From CAZROT01 sp964601895 (GTDB taxonomy: Bacteria > Pseudomonadota > Gammaproteobacteria > Enterobacterales > Enterobacteriaceae), in assembly GCA_964601895.1 (NCBI GenBank), contig CAZROT010000009.1, positions 7,170 through 71,169 of the forward strand: a stretch of DNA of 64,000 bases, in the 5' to 3' direction. This document shows, piece by piece, positions 26,501-35,680 of this stretch. Under the pieces are notes generated by a model that had not been told where the DNA came from, ran no database searches, and worked only from the letters and a program-made list of their open reading frames with translations. The position numbers were made by a program, and so were the translations under genes. Each line of letters starts with the position of its first letter. The stretch's first letter is position 1.

Positions 26501-27111
26501 ACCCATTAGGCTACTTGAATGGCCAGGTGTCTAAAGATTATATAGGTATATCTAACGATGCTATTGACAATCAAAAATATCATGGGTCTTCCGTTCCCCT
26601 ATTATCCGGATTTTTGCAAAACAGTTTTAGCTGGAAAGGCGCTACGCTGTCTTTTAATATAACAGGCCGGTTTAATTATTATTTCAGAAAACCTGCTCTA
26701 GAAATATCCCATACAGGACAAATGAGTGGTACGAACTACCTGGCTGAATATTATGACCGCTGGCAAAAGCCGGGAGATGAGGCTTTTACCAATATCCCTT
26801 CCATCCTCTATCCTGTTCCTTCCGCAGTAGCTAACCGGCGTGCTTTCTGGGGATCTGCCGAGATACATGTAATGCGGGGAGACAATATCCGGTTGCAAGA
26901 CACCCGCATCAGTTACCGTTGGAATGTAAAACAGGAACAAAGCAGGACTTTTAAGAGTATAGATTGCTTTTTTTACCCTAATAACCTGAACCTTGTTATC
27001 TGGAGAGCGGCAAAGACTTCTTACGATCCTGATTATTCAGGCGGTTCTTCTGACCCGACATTTGCCCCAACACCACGTACGTGGACTTTTGGAATAACAG
27101 TTCAGCTTTAG
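23527..27111 (+). CDS. SusC/RagA-family TonB-linked outer membrane protein with STN domain
   Basis: A 1194-residue outer-membrane transporter. A signal peptide (around residues 20-45) is followed by an STN domain (~45-115; LTLKSATLEKAFEEIKKQSG) that touches FecR. Then come a carboxypeptidase-regulatory-like domain (~137-210), the TonB plug (SVIINTGYGKVSKERFVGAY, then GIEN-like NPNDIENITVLKDAAAASIWG) and a beta barrel ending in WTFGITVQL with the C-terminal aromatic strand. It imports oligomers with the SusD partner at 27133. Substrate cannot be read directly; the neighbouring metalloprotease hints at a peptide or protein ligand. Confidence 0.95.
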   Translation: MHLKALCASPDSIRKGITKTLLIMKFTAIFLLCAGLMASATGNGQQITLTLKSATLEKAFEEIKKQSGYSFLYTDQMLQQAKRVDIDVKKQELAQVLQICFKDQPLDYTIVNKTIVVKAKTADKVNEQEPEAIPPPIDIRGRVLNENGEPVIITVTVKGTRNATSTNAEGYFELKGVDEHAILVLTGVSIETVEWKVGGKTQLDLIVKMAVKEGESVIINTGYGKVSKERFVGAYSQLDSAAYHRRAGMNILERLDGTVPGLLFRKTASVGQPIQIRGISTLGGGSDISSLWNPLIVVDNFPMDERFSLDNLNPNDIENITVLKDAAAASIWGARAGNGVIVVTTKKGRYNKALQTSVTSNITFISKPDLYYVDRVSTSDFIDIERSLFDLGFYNNNLNNTFTWPVVSPVAEILNRKRAGIISPADAESQINALRTPDLRAEIDQYVNRVAVRQQHHIGISGGSRNLGYNMSVGYNHNMSGIQGSKSDYQYTIQTNVSLKPIKNLEIQAGINYGKGINQSVPSFSLNNPFPYLQLKDQQGNYLGVPYNIRSYYLDTLGALNSGLLDWQYRPLDEIRNYDNTIQNQFVLLNASLTYRITPSLTADLSYRHTSEVSLGRQSFSEQSFYTRDLINKFTNFSASNPDLRYPVPRGSIVDLQAGEAQNYQARGSLGYSKNFQQSSFSIQAGGDISENRGLRRSNRLYGYNDNTASFKPNIDYYNFYPWAYATFAGAESTIPYVNGYDIQPLNRFVSVWANGSYTFKDRYTLYASARRDGTNVFGVNTNNKWKPLWSIGGKWQLSKESFFNISSFDQLSLRASFGYSGNVSNRQAGVLTINYINTPATYTNLLYATPGFPNNPELRWEQVQQMNIAADFSLFKGRLSGSLDLFRKISTDLISPYPFDPTTGVSQQTVNSASLKGSGFELSLQSVNIKGPVRWTTSAGVSYARTVVTEVYNGGLLAKDLLLTNVNASVGRLAFAMSSYRWAGLDPLTGDPLGYLNGQVSKDYIGISNDAIDNQKYHGSSVPLLSGFLQNSFSWKGATLSFNITGRFNYYFRKPALEISHTGQMSGTNYLAEYYDRWQKPGDEAFTNIPSILYPVPSAVANRRAFWGSAEIHVMRGDNIRLQDTRISYRWNVKQEQSRTFKSIDCFFYPNNLNLVIWRAAKTSYDPDYSGGSSDPTFAPTPRTWTFGITVQL

Positions 27112-27132
27112 TGAATTTTTAAAAAAAATAGT

Positions 27133-28521
27133 ATGCGAGTAAAAATAATCATATGGTCAATGCTGGTTATCCTGGCGACCCCCCAACTGGCCTGCAAAAA
27201 ATACCTCGACGAAAAGGCTATTGCCAGCCAGCATATTCCATCAACTATTGGTGATTTACAGGCTTTGTTTGATAACAATGCCGTTATCAATAGCCGGGAG
27301 CCGGCACTGCTGGAACTGGTAGCGGACAATTACTATGTAACAACCAGTTCCTACCAGACTTTATTAGCAGGAAGTGCAATTAATGCGAGCAATGCGCTTA
27401 ATTACAATTGGGATTCTAAAGCCACTCCTTTAGATGCAAGCTGGACCAGCGTTTACCAGGGGCCTATTTATTATGCCAATATTGTTTTGGAGCATCTTGA
27501 CAAAATTGAGCCAACTGACCCTTCTCTTTATAATAAAGCGAGGGGCTCGGCGCTCTTCTACAGGGCTTTTTCTTTCTTTGATCTCGCCCAGCTTTTTTGT
27601 TTACCCTATCGCAGCAGTTCCGATTCCGATCCCGGAATTGTGCTCCGAATGACTTCGGATATTAATATCAGGTCCGTACGGGCCAGTGTAAAAGAAACCT
27701 ATGAACGTATTGTTAATGATCTGAAGGAAGCGGCAGAACTATTACCGCTTGTAACAGCCTTTGCATCGCAGCCTACCAAAGCTGCTGCATACGGTCAACT
27801 GGCAAGAGTTTATCTTTCCATGCGGGATTACCCTAACGCCAAACAATATGCACAACTCTGTCTTGACAACACTTCGAAAACCTTACTTGATTATAATGAC
27901 TTGATACCGCTGCAAACTCCCCGTATCCGCAGTTTTAACCAAGAAGTGGTTTATCACAGCAACCCGCAACTTGGGGTTATTATGGGTGCAACCCACGCCA
28001 GGATCGATACGGTCTTATATGCATCCTATCAAACGGACGATCTCCGGAAGACTATCTTTTTTAATCCCAATACTGGTGCTAATCTAGGTACCTATTCTTT
28101 TCAGGGAAGTTATCATGGGAATGGAGGTGTGGGGAGTATTTTTAATGGTATTACTATTGGAGAAATACTATTGGTCAAGGCGGAATGCCTGGCGAGAGAC
28201 GGGCAAACAACGGAAGCACTGGATGTCCTTAATTTCCTGATGCGCCGCCGATGGAGAAATACAGTAAGCTACCCGGTCATTACCGCCGCGAATCCGCAGG
28301 AAGCCCTTTCCAAGATATTAACAGAACGCAGAAAAGAACTTGTATTCCGAGGGCTTCGATGGACGGATCTCCGACGTTTTAACGAGGAAGGTGCCAATAT
28401 TACCCTTAAACGAATTATTGGGGGGACGGAATACAGCCTTCCTCCCGGCGATCCCCGTTGGCTAATGCTCATCCCTTATGATGTGATCAATCTGTCGGGG
28501 ATTGCACAGAACCCCAGATGA
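27133..28521 (+). CDS. RagB/SusD-family nutrient-binding lipoprotein
   Basis: A 462-residue surface lipoprotein. The lipobox (TPQLAC) places the lipidated Cys at about residue 22. The SusD fold is recognisable by ARGSALFYRAFSFFDLAQLF, the TPR-like helices (AAYGQLARVYLSMRDYPNAKQ) and the C-terminal ERRKELVFRGLRWTDLRRFN. It caps the SusC barrel as a lid and binds substrate. The gene starts 21 bp after susC. Confidence 0.94.
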   Translation: MRVKIIIWSMLVILATPQLACKKYLDEKAIASQHIPSTIGDLQALFDNNAVINSREPALLELVADNYYVTTSSYQTLLAGSAINASNALNYNWDSKATPLDASWTSVYQGPIYYANIVLEHLDKIEPTDPSLYNKARGSALFYRAFSFFDLAQLFCLPYRSSSDSDPGIVLRMTSDINIRSVRASVKETYERIVNDLKEAAELLPLVTAFASQPTKAAAYGQLARVYLSMRDYPNAKQYAQLCLDNTSKTLLDYNDLIPLQTPRIRSFNQEVVYHSNPQLGVIMGATHARIDTVLYASYQTDDLRKTIFFNPNTGANLGTYSFQGSYHGNGGVGSIFNGITIGEILLVKAECLARDGQTTEALDVLNFLMRRRWRNTVSYPVITAANPQEALSKILTERRKELVFRGLRWTDLRRFNEEGANITLKRIIGGTEYSLPPGDPRWLMLIPYDVINLSGIAQNPR

Positions 28522-28545
28522 TAAACAATTAAATCAGTATTTAGT

Positions 28546-30114
28546 ATGAAGAAGCTTTTTTGGACAGTACTGTTAAGTGCTGTCGCTCACAGTCTATTGT
28601 CCCAGGAAGTATTTAATAATAATATTAATGACCGTGCTTACTTGCTGGAACTTGCCAAAAATGTTAATGACACGGGCTACATCAACCGTCGCAGTAAGGG
28701 TTTGATGGTGGGAGACAAGATGCCTGATATGTTGTTAACTGATCTTGGCAAACTCATTAATTACCAGGGAAGCGAAAAGCGAATTTCTGATTTCAAGAGA
28801 AAGTTGATTGTATTTGATTTTTGGAATACCTGGTGCAAGCCATGTATTGAAGGTTTCCCTAAAATGGAGCAATTACAAAAGGAACTGGGAGATAAAATTC
28901 AAATATTCCTCGTTAATGATGCGGAAACGGAAGAGATGATATCGCAGTCCAACACAAAATTCAAAATGCCTCAATTACCCATAATCGCAAAGCATCCTAA
29001 TGAAAAGGAGGACAACTATTCGCTTTTAGCACAACCAGACTTTTTTCCTGCTACATCAAGTGGTCAGCAAGTCTGGATTGGCCCGGATGGGATTGTGCGG
29101 CTGAGGGGAACTTCCAGGAATAATTATAGCCAAAAAATGATGGATGTCCTTGAGGGCAAAGATGTGTTCATGAGTAAATTAAATGGTACGGCTGTTTTCG
29201 CTAACAAGTTGGTTCCTTACCATGATGTGGTGTATAATTTTAAAAATAACCCGGTTCGGCAGGGCTCTCTGATTACCGCATTTAATATGAACTATGACCC
29301 AGAAACCCGCCCTACTATTGAGAACCTAATTGATACTGTGTTAAAGACCAGGCGCAGTACATACATAAATCAAGATATTCTTTCCCTTTATCTTTTTGCT
29401 TACAGGCCATTTCTAAAAAGCTTCAAAGAAAACCTGCTTTATGGACCGTCTAATAATTTAGGCACAATCGAAACAAGGCATGGGCTCGGTCTTAATTCAT
29501 TTATTATATCCGAAGGAATAGATACTTCAGAATACATATATGAACTCTCCGACCATTTTGCTTTACCACCAGATATTGCCCTTGTTAATGCCCGCAAATG
29601 CTACGAGCAGATTGCACCGATGGAAATTACAGAAGAACAGTTTTTAGAGAATATGCGGTATGATCTGAACCGTTTTATCGGCAGCAAATATGGCACGGAA
29701 GTAATAAAAGAGAAAAGAAGAGTCAAGTGCTACGTACTGACCCGCACTTCCAGTATGGATAAAGTTAAGGCAGCACCCCACGCTAAACAAAGCAAGAGAA
29801 TCATAGACTCGGGAGATACGAAGGCTTTGCATTTAATTGGGATGCTTTCAGATTTGGGTCGGATAGGATGTCGTGACTCTAAAGCCATTCATGATTTTTT
29901 TGACCAAGAACATGCAAAAAGGAATTCCTTGTTTTTCCTCAATGAGACAGGCTGGAATAAGGACAAATTGATTGATATAACGATCCCGCCACCTGAATCT
30001 TACAAGAGTATGAGTGAACTTGGGAATGCTTTAAAGAAATATGACCTCGCTATTAAAGAGGAATACAGGGAGTTAGAATTTCTTGTATTGAAAGAAGTAG
30101 GTAATCGGCAGTGA
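28546..30114 (+). CDS. TlpA-type thioredoxin protein with C-terminal DUF3738-like domain
   Basis: A 522-residue exported protein (signal peptide ends near residue 19). Residues ~50-200 are a TlpA/ResA-like thioredoxin domain with the active site WCKPC (about 101-105). The C-terminal ~130 residues resemble DUF3738 (TIGR03435-type): FLNETGWNKDKLIDITI followed by a Leu-rich stretch and LEFLVLKE. It probably reduces disulfides in the periplasm. A paralogue follows immediately, and DsbD proteins later in the operon could supply electrons. Confidence 0.85.
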   Translation: MKKLFWTVLLSAVAHSLLSQEVFNNNINDRAYLLELAKNVNDTGYINRRSKGLMVGDKMPDMLLTDLGKLINYQGSEKRISDFKRKLIVFDFWNTWCKPCIEGFPKMEQLQKELGDKIQIFLVNDAETEEMISQSNTKFKMPQLPIIAKHPNEKEDNYSLLAQPDFFPATSSGQQVWIGPDGIVRLRGTSRNNYSQKMMDVLEGKDVFMSKLNGTAVFANKLVPYHDVVYNFKNNPVRQGSLITAFNMNYDPETRPTIENLIDTVLKTRRSTYINQDILSLYLFAYRPFLKSFKENLLYGPSNNLGTIETRHGLGLNSFIISEGIDTSEYIYELSDHFALPPDIALVNARKCYEQIAPMEITEEQFLENMRYDLNRFIGSKYGTEVIKEKRRVKCYVLTRTSSMDKVKAAPHAKQSKRIIDSGDTKALHLIGMLSDLGRIGCRDSKAIHDFFDQEHAKRNSLFFLNETGWNKDKLIDITIPPPESYKSMSELGNALKKYDLAIKEEYRELEFLVLKEVGNRQ

Positions 30115-30153
30115 TGAGTATTGCGTAATTATCAAACAGATATAATAATTACA

Positions 30154-31608
30154 ATGAAACCGACCATTATTGGACTTTTTATTTTGTTGTCCCTTAGTTC
30201 CTCCGGGCAAAATTGGATTAATCGAATCAAGGATGACGATTATAGTACAAGGCTTGCTAAGGGATTAAATGTAGGCGATATCATTCCCGATGTTCCTTTG
30301 GGTGATATACATAACAAGCAGTTGTTAGTGGGAAAAGATAAATTCTCCGATTTCAAAGGAAAACTTATCATACTTGATTTCTGGAATTCATGGTGTAGTA
30401 CCTGTATTGAAGGATTTTCAAAAATGTCTAAACTACAGGAACTGTTTGGAGATCAAATCCGGATAATACTTGTTAATGATTTCGAAGTAATTGACACTTT
30501 ACTAAGTACCAATGGTCGCAACTATTTAGACAGCCTGATCCCCAAAAATCTTGTATCAGTTTTTACGAAAGAATGGCTTACGGACCATGAATTGAAAAAG
30601 TATTTCCCGTCCCGTGAAACAGGTGAGCAAGTGTGGATTATGAATAACAAAATAGAACTAAGAGGAGATCCTGCCAATAACCAACCTGGCAAAATAAGAG
30701 AGGCCCTTGCCGGGAAACCTGTCTTTTGCTTGAATACCGCTAACACTACACCAGTATTGGATAAGACAGTTCCTTATTATTCATTAATTACTGATTTTAA
30801 ATCTACACCCCTGCGATTAGGATCATTTTTTACTTCGTATAATAATGATTATGATCCATATGGTTTTCAGCTAGCAAAGATTGTTGATTCTTCTGCAGGA
30901 ACATACAGAGAGACATATTTGAACAAGGAAGTATTGCACTATCTAGATTTATGCTATAATGATGTCCTTGACAAAATAAGAGAATCGGTCATTTGTAGTC
31001 CTTCATTAACTAAGTATGGAGAGTTCTATATTTTGCCCAAAGACCCTTACCGTTATACTTACCGGCGAGTCTTTGATCGAATTGATAAGATATCTCTTAC
31101 AGATGAGCATATAATTAAGTCGAAATTATGCTATGAGATGGTAGTTCCGCTTACGCTTTCCGAAACGGAGAGAAGGCAGGTCATGTTAGATGATTTAAAG
31201 CGGTACTTGAATTCTTTATATAAAACAAGGGTGGAATTAAGAACAGTTAAACTGCCGGTCTATATTGTTACTACCACTATTCCTTCGGAAAATTTTAAAT
31301 CTATCTCTACAGATCCCGAACACGACGTATTGGGCCAAATAAACAATGCCTTCTATTTCAGTGAATCCTTGAAGACACTTCTGCGTGAAAACAAAAAACA
31401 TGGCAAGCCATACTTTGTATTAAATGAAACAGGGTTCCCTTTAAGAAAATTCCCTATCAGCATGTTTATAGATTTAGGAATTCCTGATAAGGGGAAGGGA
31501 CTAAAAACGGTAGAAGATCTTCGGAAAATATTGAATATGCACAACCTGGATATAAAGGAAGATATCAGAGAGATGAAGTTTATCGTTATCACAGACGATA
31601 GTAATTAA
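30154..31608 (+). CDS. Second TlpA-type thioredoxin/DUF3738-like protein
   Basis: I place the start at the ATG at 30154, which begins a good signal peptide (MKPTIIGLFILLSLSSSG); the earlier TTG at 30121 would lengthen it without reason. The thioredoxin active site reads WCSTC. It is a clear paralogue of the preceding protein along the whole length (KGLNVGDIIPDVPL, then DFWNSWCSTCIEGFSKM, and NETGFPLRKFP at the end). Changed central residues (ST for KP) suggest a different redox potential or partner. The gene is AT-rich. Confidence 0.85.
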   Translation: MKPTIIGLFILLSLSSSGQNWINRIKDDDYSTRLAKGLNVGDIIPDVPLGDIHNKQLLVGKDKFSDFKGKLIILDFWNSWCSTCIEGFSKMSKLQELFGDQIRIILVNDFEVIDTLLSTNGRNYLDSLIPKNLVSVFTKEWLTDHELKKYFPSRETGEQVWIMNNKIELRGDPANNQPGKIREALAGKPVFCLNTANTTPVLDKTVPYYSLITDFKSTPLRLGSFFTSYNNDYDPYGFQLAKIVDSSAGTYRETYLNKEVLHYLDLCYNDVLDKIRESVICSPSLTKYGEFYILPKDPYRYTYRRVFDRIDKISLTDEHIIKSKLCYEMVVPLTLSETERRQVMLDDLKRYLNSLYKTRVELRTVKLPVYIVTTTIPSENFKSISTDPEHDVLGQINNAFYFSESLKTLLRENKKHGKPYFVLNETGFPLRKFPISMFIDLGIPDKGKGLKTVEDLRKILNMHNLDIKEDIREMKFIVITDDSN

Positions 31609-31775
31609 GTGGATAATGGTCAACATTCTAAGGCTGGGAATATTATGACCTATTTAGAACTAAAAACAGGTACAAATGGAAGTGGGGATTAAACTAATTA
31701 ATAAGTTTCTTGGCACTTACAAAATCTGAGAAATAAATTTCAAATAGTAAAACAATTTAAAATACTCACATAAAA

Positions 31776-34397
31776 ATGAAACGGATAATAATTGCTATAA
31801 CAGGATTGATTTTTTTTACCGGTACAGGCTTTTGTAATTCCAATAACACTTTGTTTTATGGCCCGCAACGCCCAGATAGTGCGCAGGGGAAAAAGGCGAT
31901 CATAAGCGACTCAACAAGAAAAGTTGCCAAGATAAAACCTTACCAGGAAGTAATAACATCAAAAGCTATTTCGGATTTCGGACTGTTGACCTCTCACAAA
32001 GTGGAGGAGCGCTATCTTTTTGAACTACCAGACACGATGTTTGGAAAAGATATTTTAGTAGTTACCCGCATCAGTAAAGCAGCTACTGCTAACCGGCCGA
32101 ATAATGGATTTTCCGGGTATGCAGGGGATGAATTAGATCGGAATGTGGTGCGCTTTGAAAAAGGCCCCAACTACAAAGTATTTCTTAAAAATATTTCTTA
32201 TAACGGGGATAGGTCAGCCGATTCTAATACGCAAGGGATGTACCTGGCTGTGCAGAACTCCAATATCCAACCCATCATTGCTTCATTTGAAATCAAGGCT
32301 TATAGCAAGGATAGCAGTGGAATTGTAATTGATCTTACAGATTATATCAACGGCGATAACTCATTGTTTTCTTTTTCTGCTACTGCAAAAAAAGCCTATA
32401 AACTTGCCGGCCTGCAGGCAGACAAATCTTTCGTTAGCACTGTCACCTCATTCCCTACTAATACAGAGGTTCAGACCCTAAAGACTTTTATCAGTGGCGA
32501 GGGAGGGTTTGCCACCTATGAATTAAATACTTCTTTACTTCTGCTTCCAGTAATTCCGATGCAGATACGCCATTACGATGCAAGAGTGGGTTATTTTTCA
32601 ACTGAATACCGGAATTTTGACGCTCCCCAGGAAGCAAAGATCAAAACACTGACTGTTCGCTGGCGAATGGAACCCAAGGAAGAGGATATTCCCAAATACT
32701 TACGGGATGAACTGGTAGAGCCTAAAAAACAGTTGGTCTATTATATTGATCCTGCGACCCCCAAAAAGTGGATACCTTATTTGATTGCAGGTGTTAATGA
32801 ATGGCAAAAAGCTTTTGAACAGGCTGGTTTTAAGAATGCCATAATTGCGAAAGAGGCCCCGACAAATGATCCGGAATGGAGTTTGTATGATGCCAGACAC
32901 AGCGCTATCGTATATAAACCTTCCTTTGTAGCAAATGCCAGCGGACCTAATGTTAACGATCCCCGAACCGGCGAGATCCTGGAATCCCATATCAATTGGT
33001 ATCATAATGTGATGCAACTGGTAAGGGATTGGTATATGATCCAGGCCGGCCCTAATGATCCCAGGGCAAGGAAAATGGTATTTGACGAAGAATTAATGGG
33101 TGAACTGATAAAATTTGTTTGCGCCCATGAAGTGGGACATACATTAGGCTTACTGCACAATTTCGGGTCTTCCTCTACAGTACCTGTAGAAAAACTTCGG
33201 GACAAGAATTATTTGCAGGAAAACGGCCATTGTCCCTCTATTATGGATTATGCACGCTTTAACTATATTGCTCAGCCGGAAGACAAAATACCTGCTGATC
33301 TCCTTATGCCCCGCATCGGCGTTTATGATAAATGGGCCATTGAATGGGGATACCGCTGGTTTCCTCCATTCAAGAGTGAGGACGAAGAAAAAACCTTTTT
33401 TAATAACTGGGTGATCAAAAAAACGGGTGCTGATAAACGACTTTGGTTTGGTATGCAATTTCCTTTCGGTGTGATTGATTACCGCTGCCAGTCGGAAGAC
33501 CTGGGCGATAATGCGATGAAAGCTGGGACCTATGGCATCAAAAATCTTCAACGTGTGATGGACAGTATTTTTTCATGGAGCCGTGTTGCTAATGAAGGAA
33601 TTACTGGAAACCTATATAATATCAGGACACAGTTATATGGACAATACTTCCGGTATATAAATCATGTACTCAATTATTTTACAAACCCTCGTCTTAACTG
33701 GAAAACAGTAGAGGAGACAGGAAGCCAGATTGAGTATCCTTCAGGAAAGCTACTGGTGGAGGCCATGTCTTTCTTAGATAAAGAACTTTTTACTACCCCA
33801 AACTGGCTGATCAATAAGAAAATGGAAAACTATATAGGCGGTAATGGAATTTCGCAGCCGTTAGGTTTTCAAAGGCCTGCGTTAGAAAAATTATTGTCTT
33901 ATGAAACCTATTCCCAGCTTTCTATTAAAGCTTCTTCTACTTTGGCGAAGAATGAATACAGCTATGATGACTTGCTGCGTGAGTTATCCTCCTGCATCTG
34001 GAGGGAATTGAAGTCGGGCAGTCCGATTGATTTTTCAAGACGGGCATTACAAGTGGCGTATGTGCGGCAATTGTCCGCCGGTGCAAACGGGAAGCAGTTG
34101 TTAGGGTTCCCGGCGATTATGAAGCAGCATATCCGTGAATTGCAACCGAAGGTGAACAGTGCATTGCTTGCAACAAAGGATAAGGATACCCGTGTACACC
34201 TGGCATATATAAAGGACCTGCTAAAGGAAGCACTTGAATCGAAACCCCCGGTAGCAGCCGAAGAGAAACCGAAGATCGGAATAGCGGACCAAAGCATCCT
34301 TCAATTAATAGAAGAGTCCTCCCGAGTTGGTGCATTTCCTTTGAATTGCTGGGACGATACACTAAGGAATGATTTGTTTAACCCCGTTTATGAATAA
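31776..34397 (+). CDS. Secreted zinc metalloprotease (DUF5117/DUF5118-type)
   Basis: An 873-residue exported protein. The catalytic motif is complete: HEVGHTLGLLHNF at about residue 450, giving two zinc His, the catalytic Glu and a third His. N-terminal DUF5118/DUF5117-like regions are recognisable (YLFELPDTMFGKDILVVTRIS), and DUF4953-like sequence surrounds the catalytic site. Signal peptide residues are 1-20. A role in cutting extracellular or periplasmic protein for uptake by SusC/SusD is likely but inferred from context. The 167-bp gap before it shows no clear feature. Confidence 0.9.
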   Translation: MKRIIIAITGLIFFTGTGFCNSNNTLFYGPQRPDSAQGKKAIISDSTRKVAKIKPYQEVITSKAISDFGLLTSHKVEERYLFELPDTMFGKDILVVTRISKAATANRPNNGFSGYAGDELDRNVVRFEKGPNYKVFLKNISYNGDRSADSNTQGMYLAVQNSNIQPIIASFEIKAYSKDSSGIVIDLTDYINGDNSLFSFSATAKKAYKLAGLQADKSFVSTVTSFPTNTEVQTLKTFISGEGGFATYELNTSLLLLPVIPMQIRHYDARVGYFSTEYRNFDAPQEAKIKTLTVRWRMEPKEEDIPKYLRDELVEPKKQLVYYIDPATPKKWIPYLIAGVNEWQKAFEQAGFKNAIIAKEAPTNDPEWSLYDARHSAIVYKPSFVANASGPNVNDPRTGEILESHINWYHNVMQLVRDWYMIQAGPNDPRARKMVFDEELMGELIKFVCAHEVGHTLGLLHNFGSSSTVPVEKLRDKNYLQENGHCPSIMDYARFNYIAQPEDKIPADLLMPRIGVYDKWAIEWGYRWFPPFKSEDEEKTFFNNWVIKKTGADKRLWFGMQFPFGVIDYRCQSEDLGDNAMKAGTYGIKNLQRVMDSIFSWSRVANEGITGNLYNIRTQLYGQYFRYINHVLNYFTNPRLNWKTVEETGSQIEYPSGKLLVEAMSFLDKELFTTPNWLINKKMENYIGGNGISQPLGFQRPALEKLLSYETYSQLSIKASSTLAKNEYSYDDLLRELSSCIWRELKSGSPIDFSRRALQVAYVRQLSAGANGKQLLGFPAIMKQHIRELQPKVNSALLATKDKDTRVHLAYIKDLLKEALESKPPVAAEEKPKIGIADQSILQLIEESSRVGAFPLNCWDDTLRNDLFNPVYE

Positions 34398-34439
34398 TCA
34401 ATCACAATTATTTATTCAAGGCATCTTAAAACGTCAATC

Positions 34440-35156
34440 ATGAAAGTAAAAATCCTAATCAGTGCTATCGCCCTGACGCTGCTGATCTCGTCTTGTGAAA
34501 AGGATGAGCAGTTTATAGCTTATTCCAATCTAACCGGTTTTAATGCCGTCCTAAATACCAGCATCCGTATGCTTCCTGACAGCATAATGACTGCGGGTAT
34601 GAAAGCGGATGTTGCCGTCAATGCAAAAGGGACATTAATACTGCCCCGCACCGCTATACCGATTAAAATTCAAAACACGGCCGATAATAGTACACTTTAT
34701 AACGGGCAATTAGACTTTAAATCCGGCATTTATACTCTCTTTATTGCCGGGGATGTTGCTTCGCCTGAAGCTATTCTGAAAGAGGAAACCGATTTTCCGT
34801 TTATACGAACCGATGATGGGGTGACCACTTCCGACAGTGTTGTGAATGTTCGCTTTGTCAATTTATCGTCCAATAGTGTGCCCTTGAAAATCAAACTGGC
34901 AAGTGCCACCGGCAATGAAGTGGATAACCTGCCTTACAAAGCGATCGGAAACTGGAAAGCATACAATTCGCTTACCGCAAGCACTGTCTATGCCTTTCAG
35001 TTACGGGATGCGGCTACAGATGCGCTGATTACCACTTTCAATTTTACTGCAAACAGCGCAAACCGGTTTAAGAATGTCACGCTTGTTGTCAGGGGATTGC
35101 AAGGAACAACCAGCGGTGGCAGTGCTTTTGGCGTAACAGCATTGAATTATTTTTAA
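34440..35156 (+). CDS. DUF4397-like lipoprotein
   Basis: A 238-residue lipoprotein with lipobox LISSCEK (Cys at about 19). The rest is beta-rich; VRFVNLSSNSVPLKIKLA matches the DUF4397 domain. It probably sits on the outer membrane and helps binding. It follows the metalloprotease gene by 42 bp in the same operon. Confidence 0.8.
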   Translation: MKVKILISAIALTLLISSCEKDEQFIAYSNLTGFNAVLNTSIRMLPDSIMTAGMKADVAVNAKGTLILPRTAIPIKIQNTADNSTLYNGQLDFKSGIYTLFIAGDVASPEAILKEETDFPFIRTDDGVTTSDSVVNVRFVNLSSNSVPLKIKLASATGNEVDNLPYKAIGNWKAYNSLTASTVYAFQLRDAATDALITTFNFTANSANRFKNVTLVVRGLQGTTSGGSAFGVTALNYF

Positions 35157-35209
35157 TTACTTGATTTAATAAATGAGTAACCCTTATGTAAACACTAAAG
35201 TGAATAATT

Positions 35210-35662
35210 ATGACACTGAATTTATTTTTTGTTGTTTTTTCCTGGCTGTTTAGCTGGGGAACAACTGCTCCGCAGAACCCTGTTACCTGGACTTATTCCG
35301 CAAAGAAACTGGGAGATAAAAAATATGAACTAAGGCTTGCTGCCACAGTGGAAGGTGGCTGGCACATTTATAGTCAAACAACTCCAAAAGGAGGGCCATT
35401 CCCTACAACAATAAAGTTTGTTAAGAATCCCCTGGTTATTCCCGCAGGAAAAATCAAGGAGGACGGGTATATGCAAATTAAACATGAAGAAGTGTTTGGC
35501 GTAGATGTGCATTACTATGACGAGAAGGTAGAATTTGTCCAGGTTGTAACATTGAAAGCAAACGTAAAAACGAGTATAAGCGGGTCAGTCGAGTTCATGG
35601 TTTGTGATGAGGAAAAATGCCTGCCTCCTAAGACAATTCCATTCTCTATTTCCATTCAATAA
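35210..35662 (+). CDS. DsbD N-terminal-like periplasmic domain protein
   Basis: A 150-residue exported protein corresponding only to the alpha (N-terminal, Ig-like) domain of DsbD. It has GGWHIYSQTTPKGGPFPT and a Cys pair in VCDEEKCLPP, which is the reactive pair that carries electrons to periplasmic proteins. The neighbouring gene encodes a full DsbD-like protein with its own N-terminal domain, so this is a separate, duplicated alpha domain. Confidence 0.85.
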   Translation: MTLNLFFVVFSWLFSWGTTAPQNPVTWTYSAKKLGDKKYELRLAATVEGGWHIYSQTTPKGGPFPTTIKFVKNPLVIPAGKIKEDGYMQIKHEEVFGVDVHYYDEKVEFVQVVTLKANVKTSISGSVEFMVCDEEKCLPPKTIPFSISIQ

Positions 35663-35680
35663 TTACATGGCAAGCTACAA

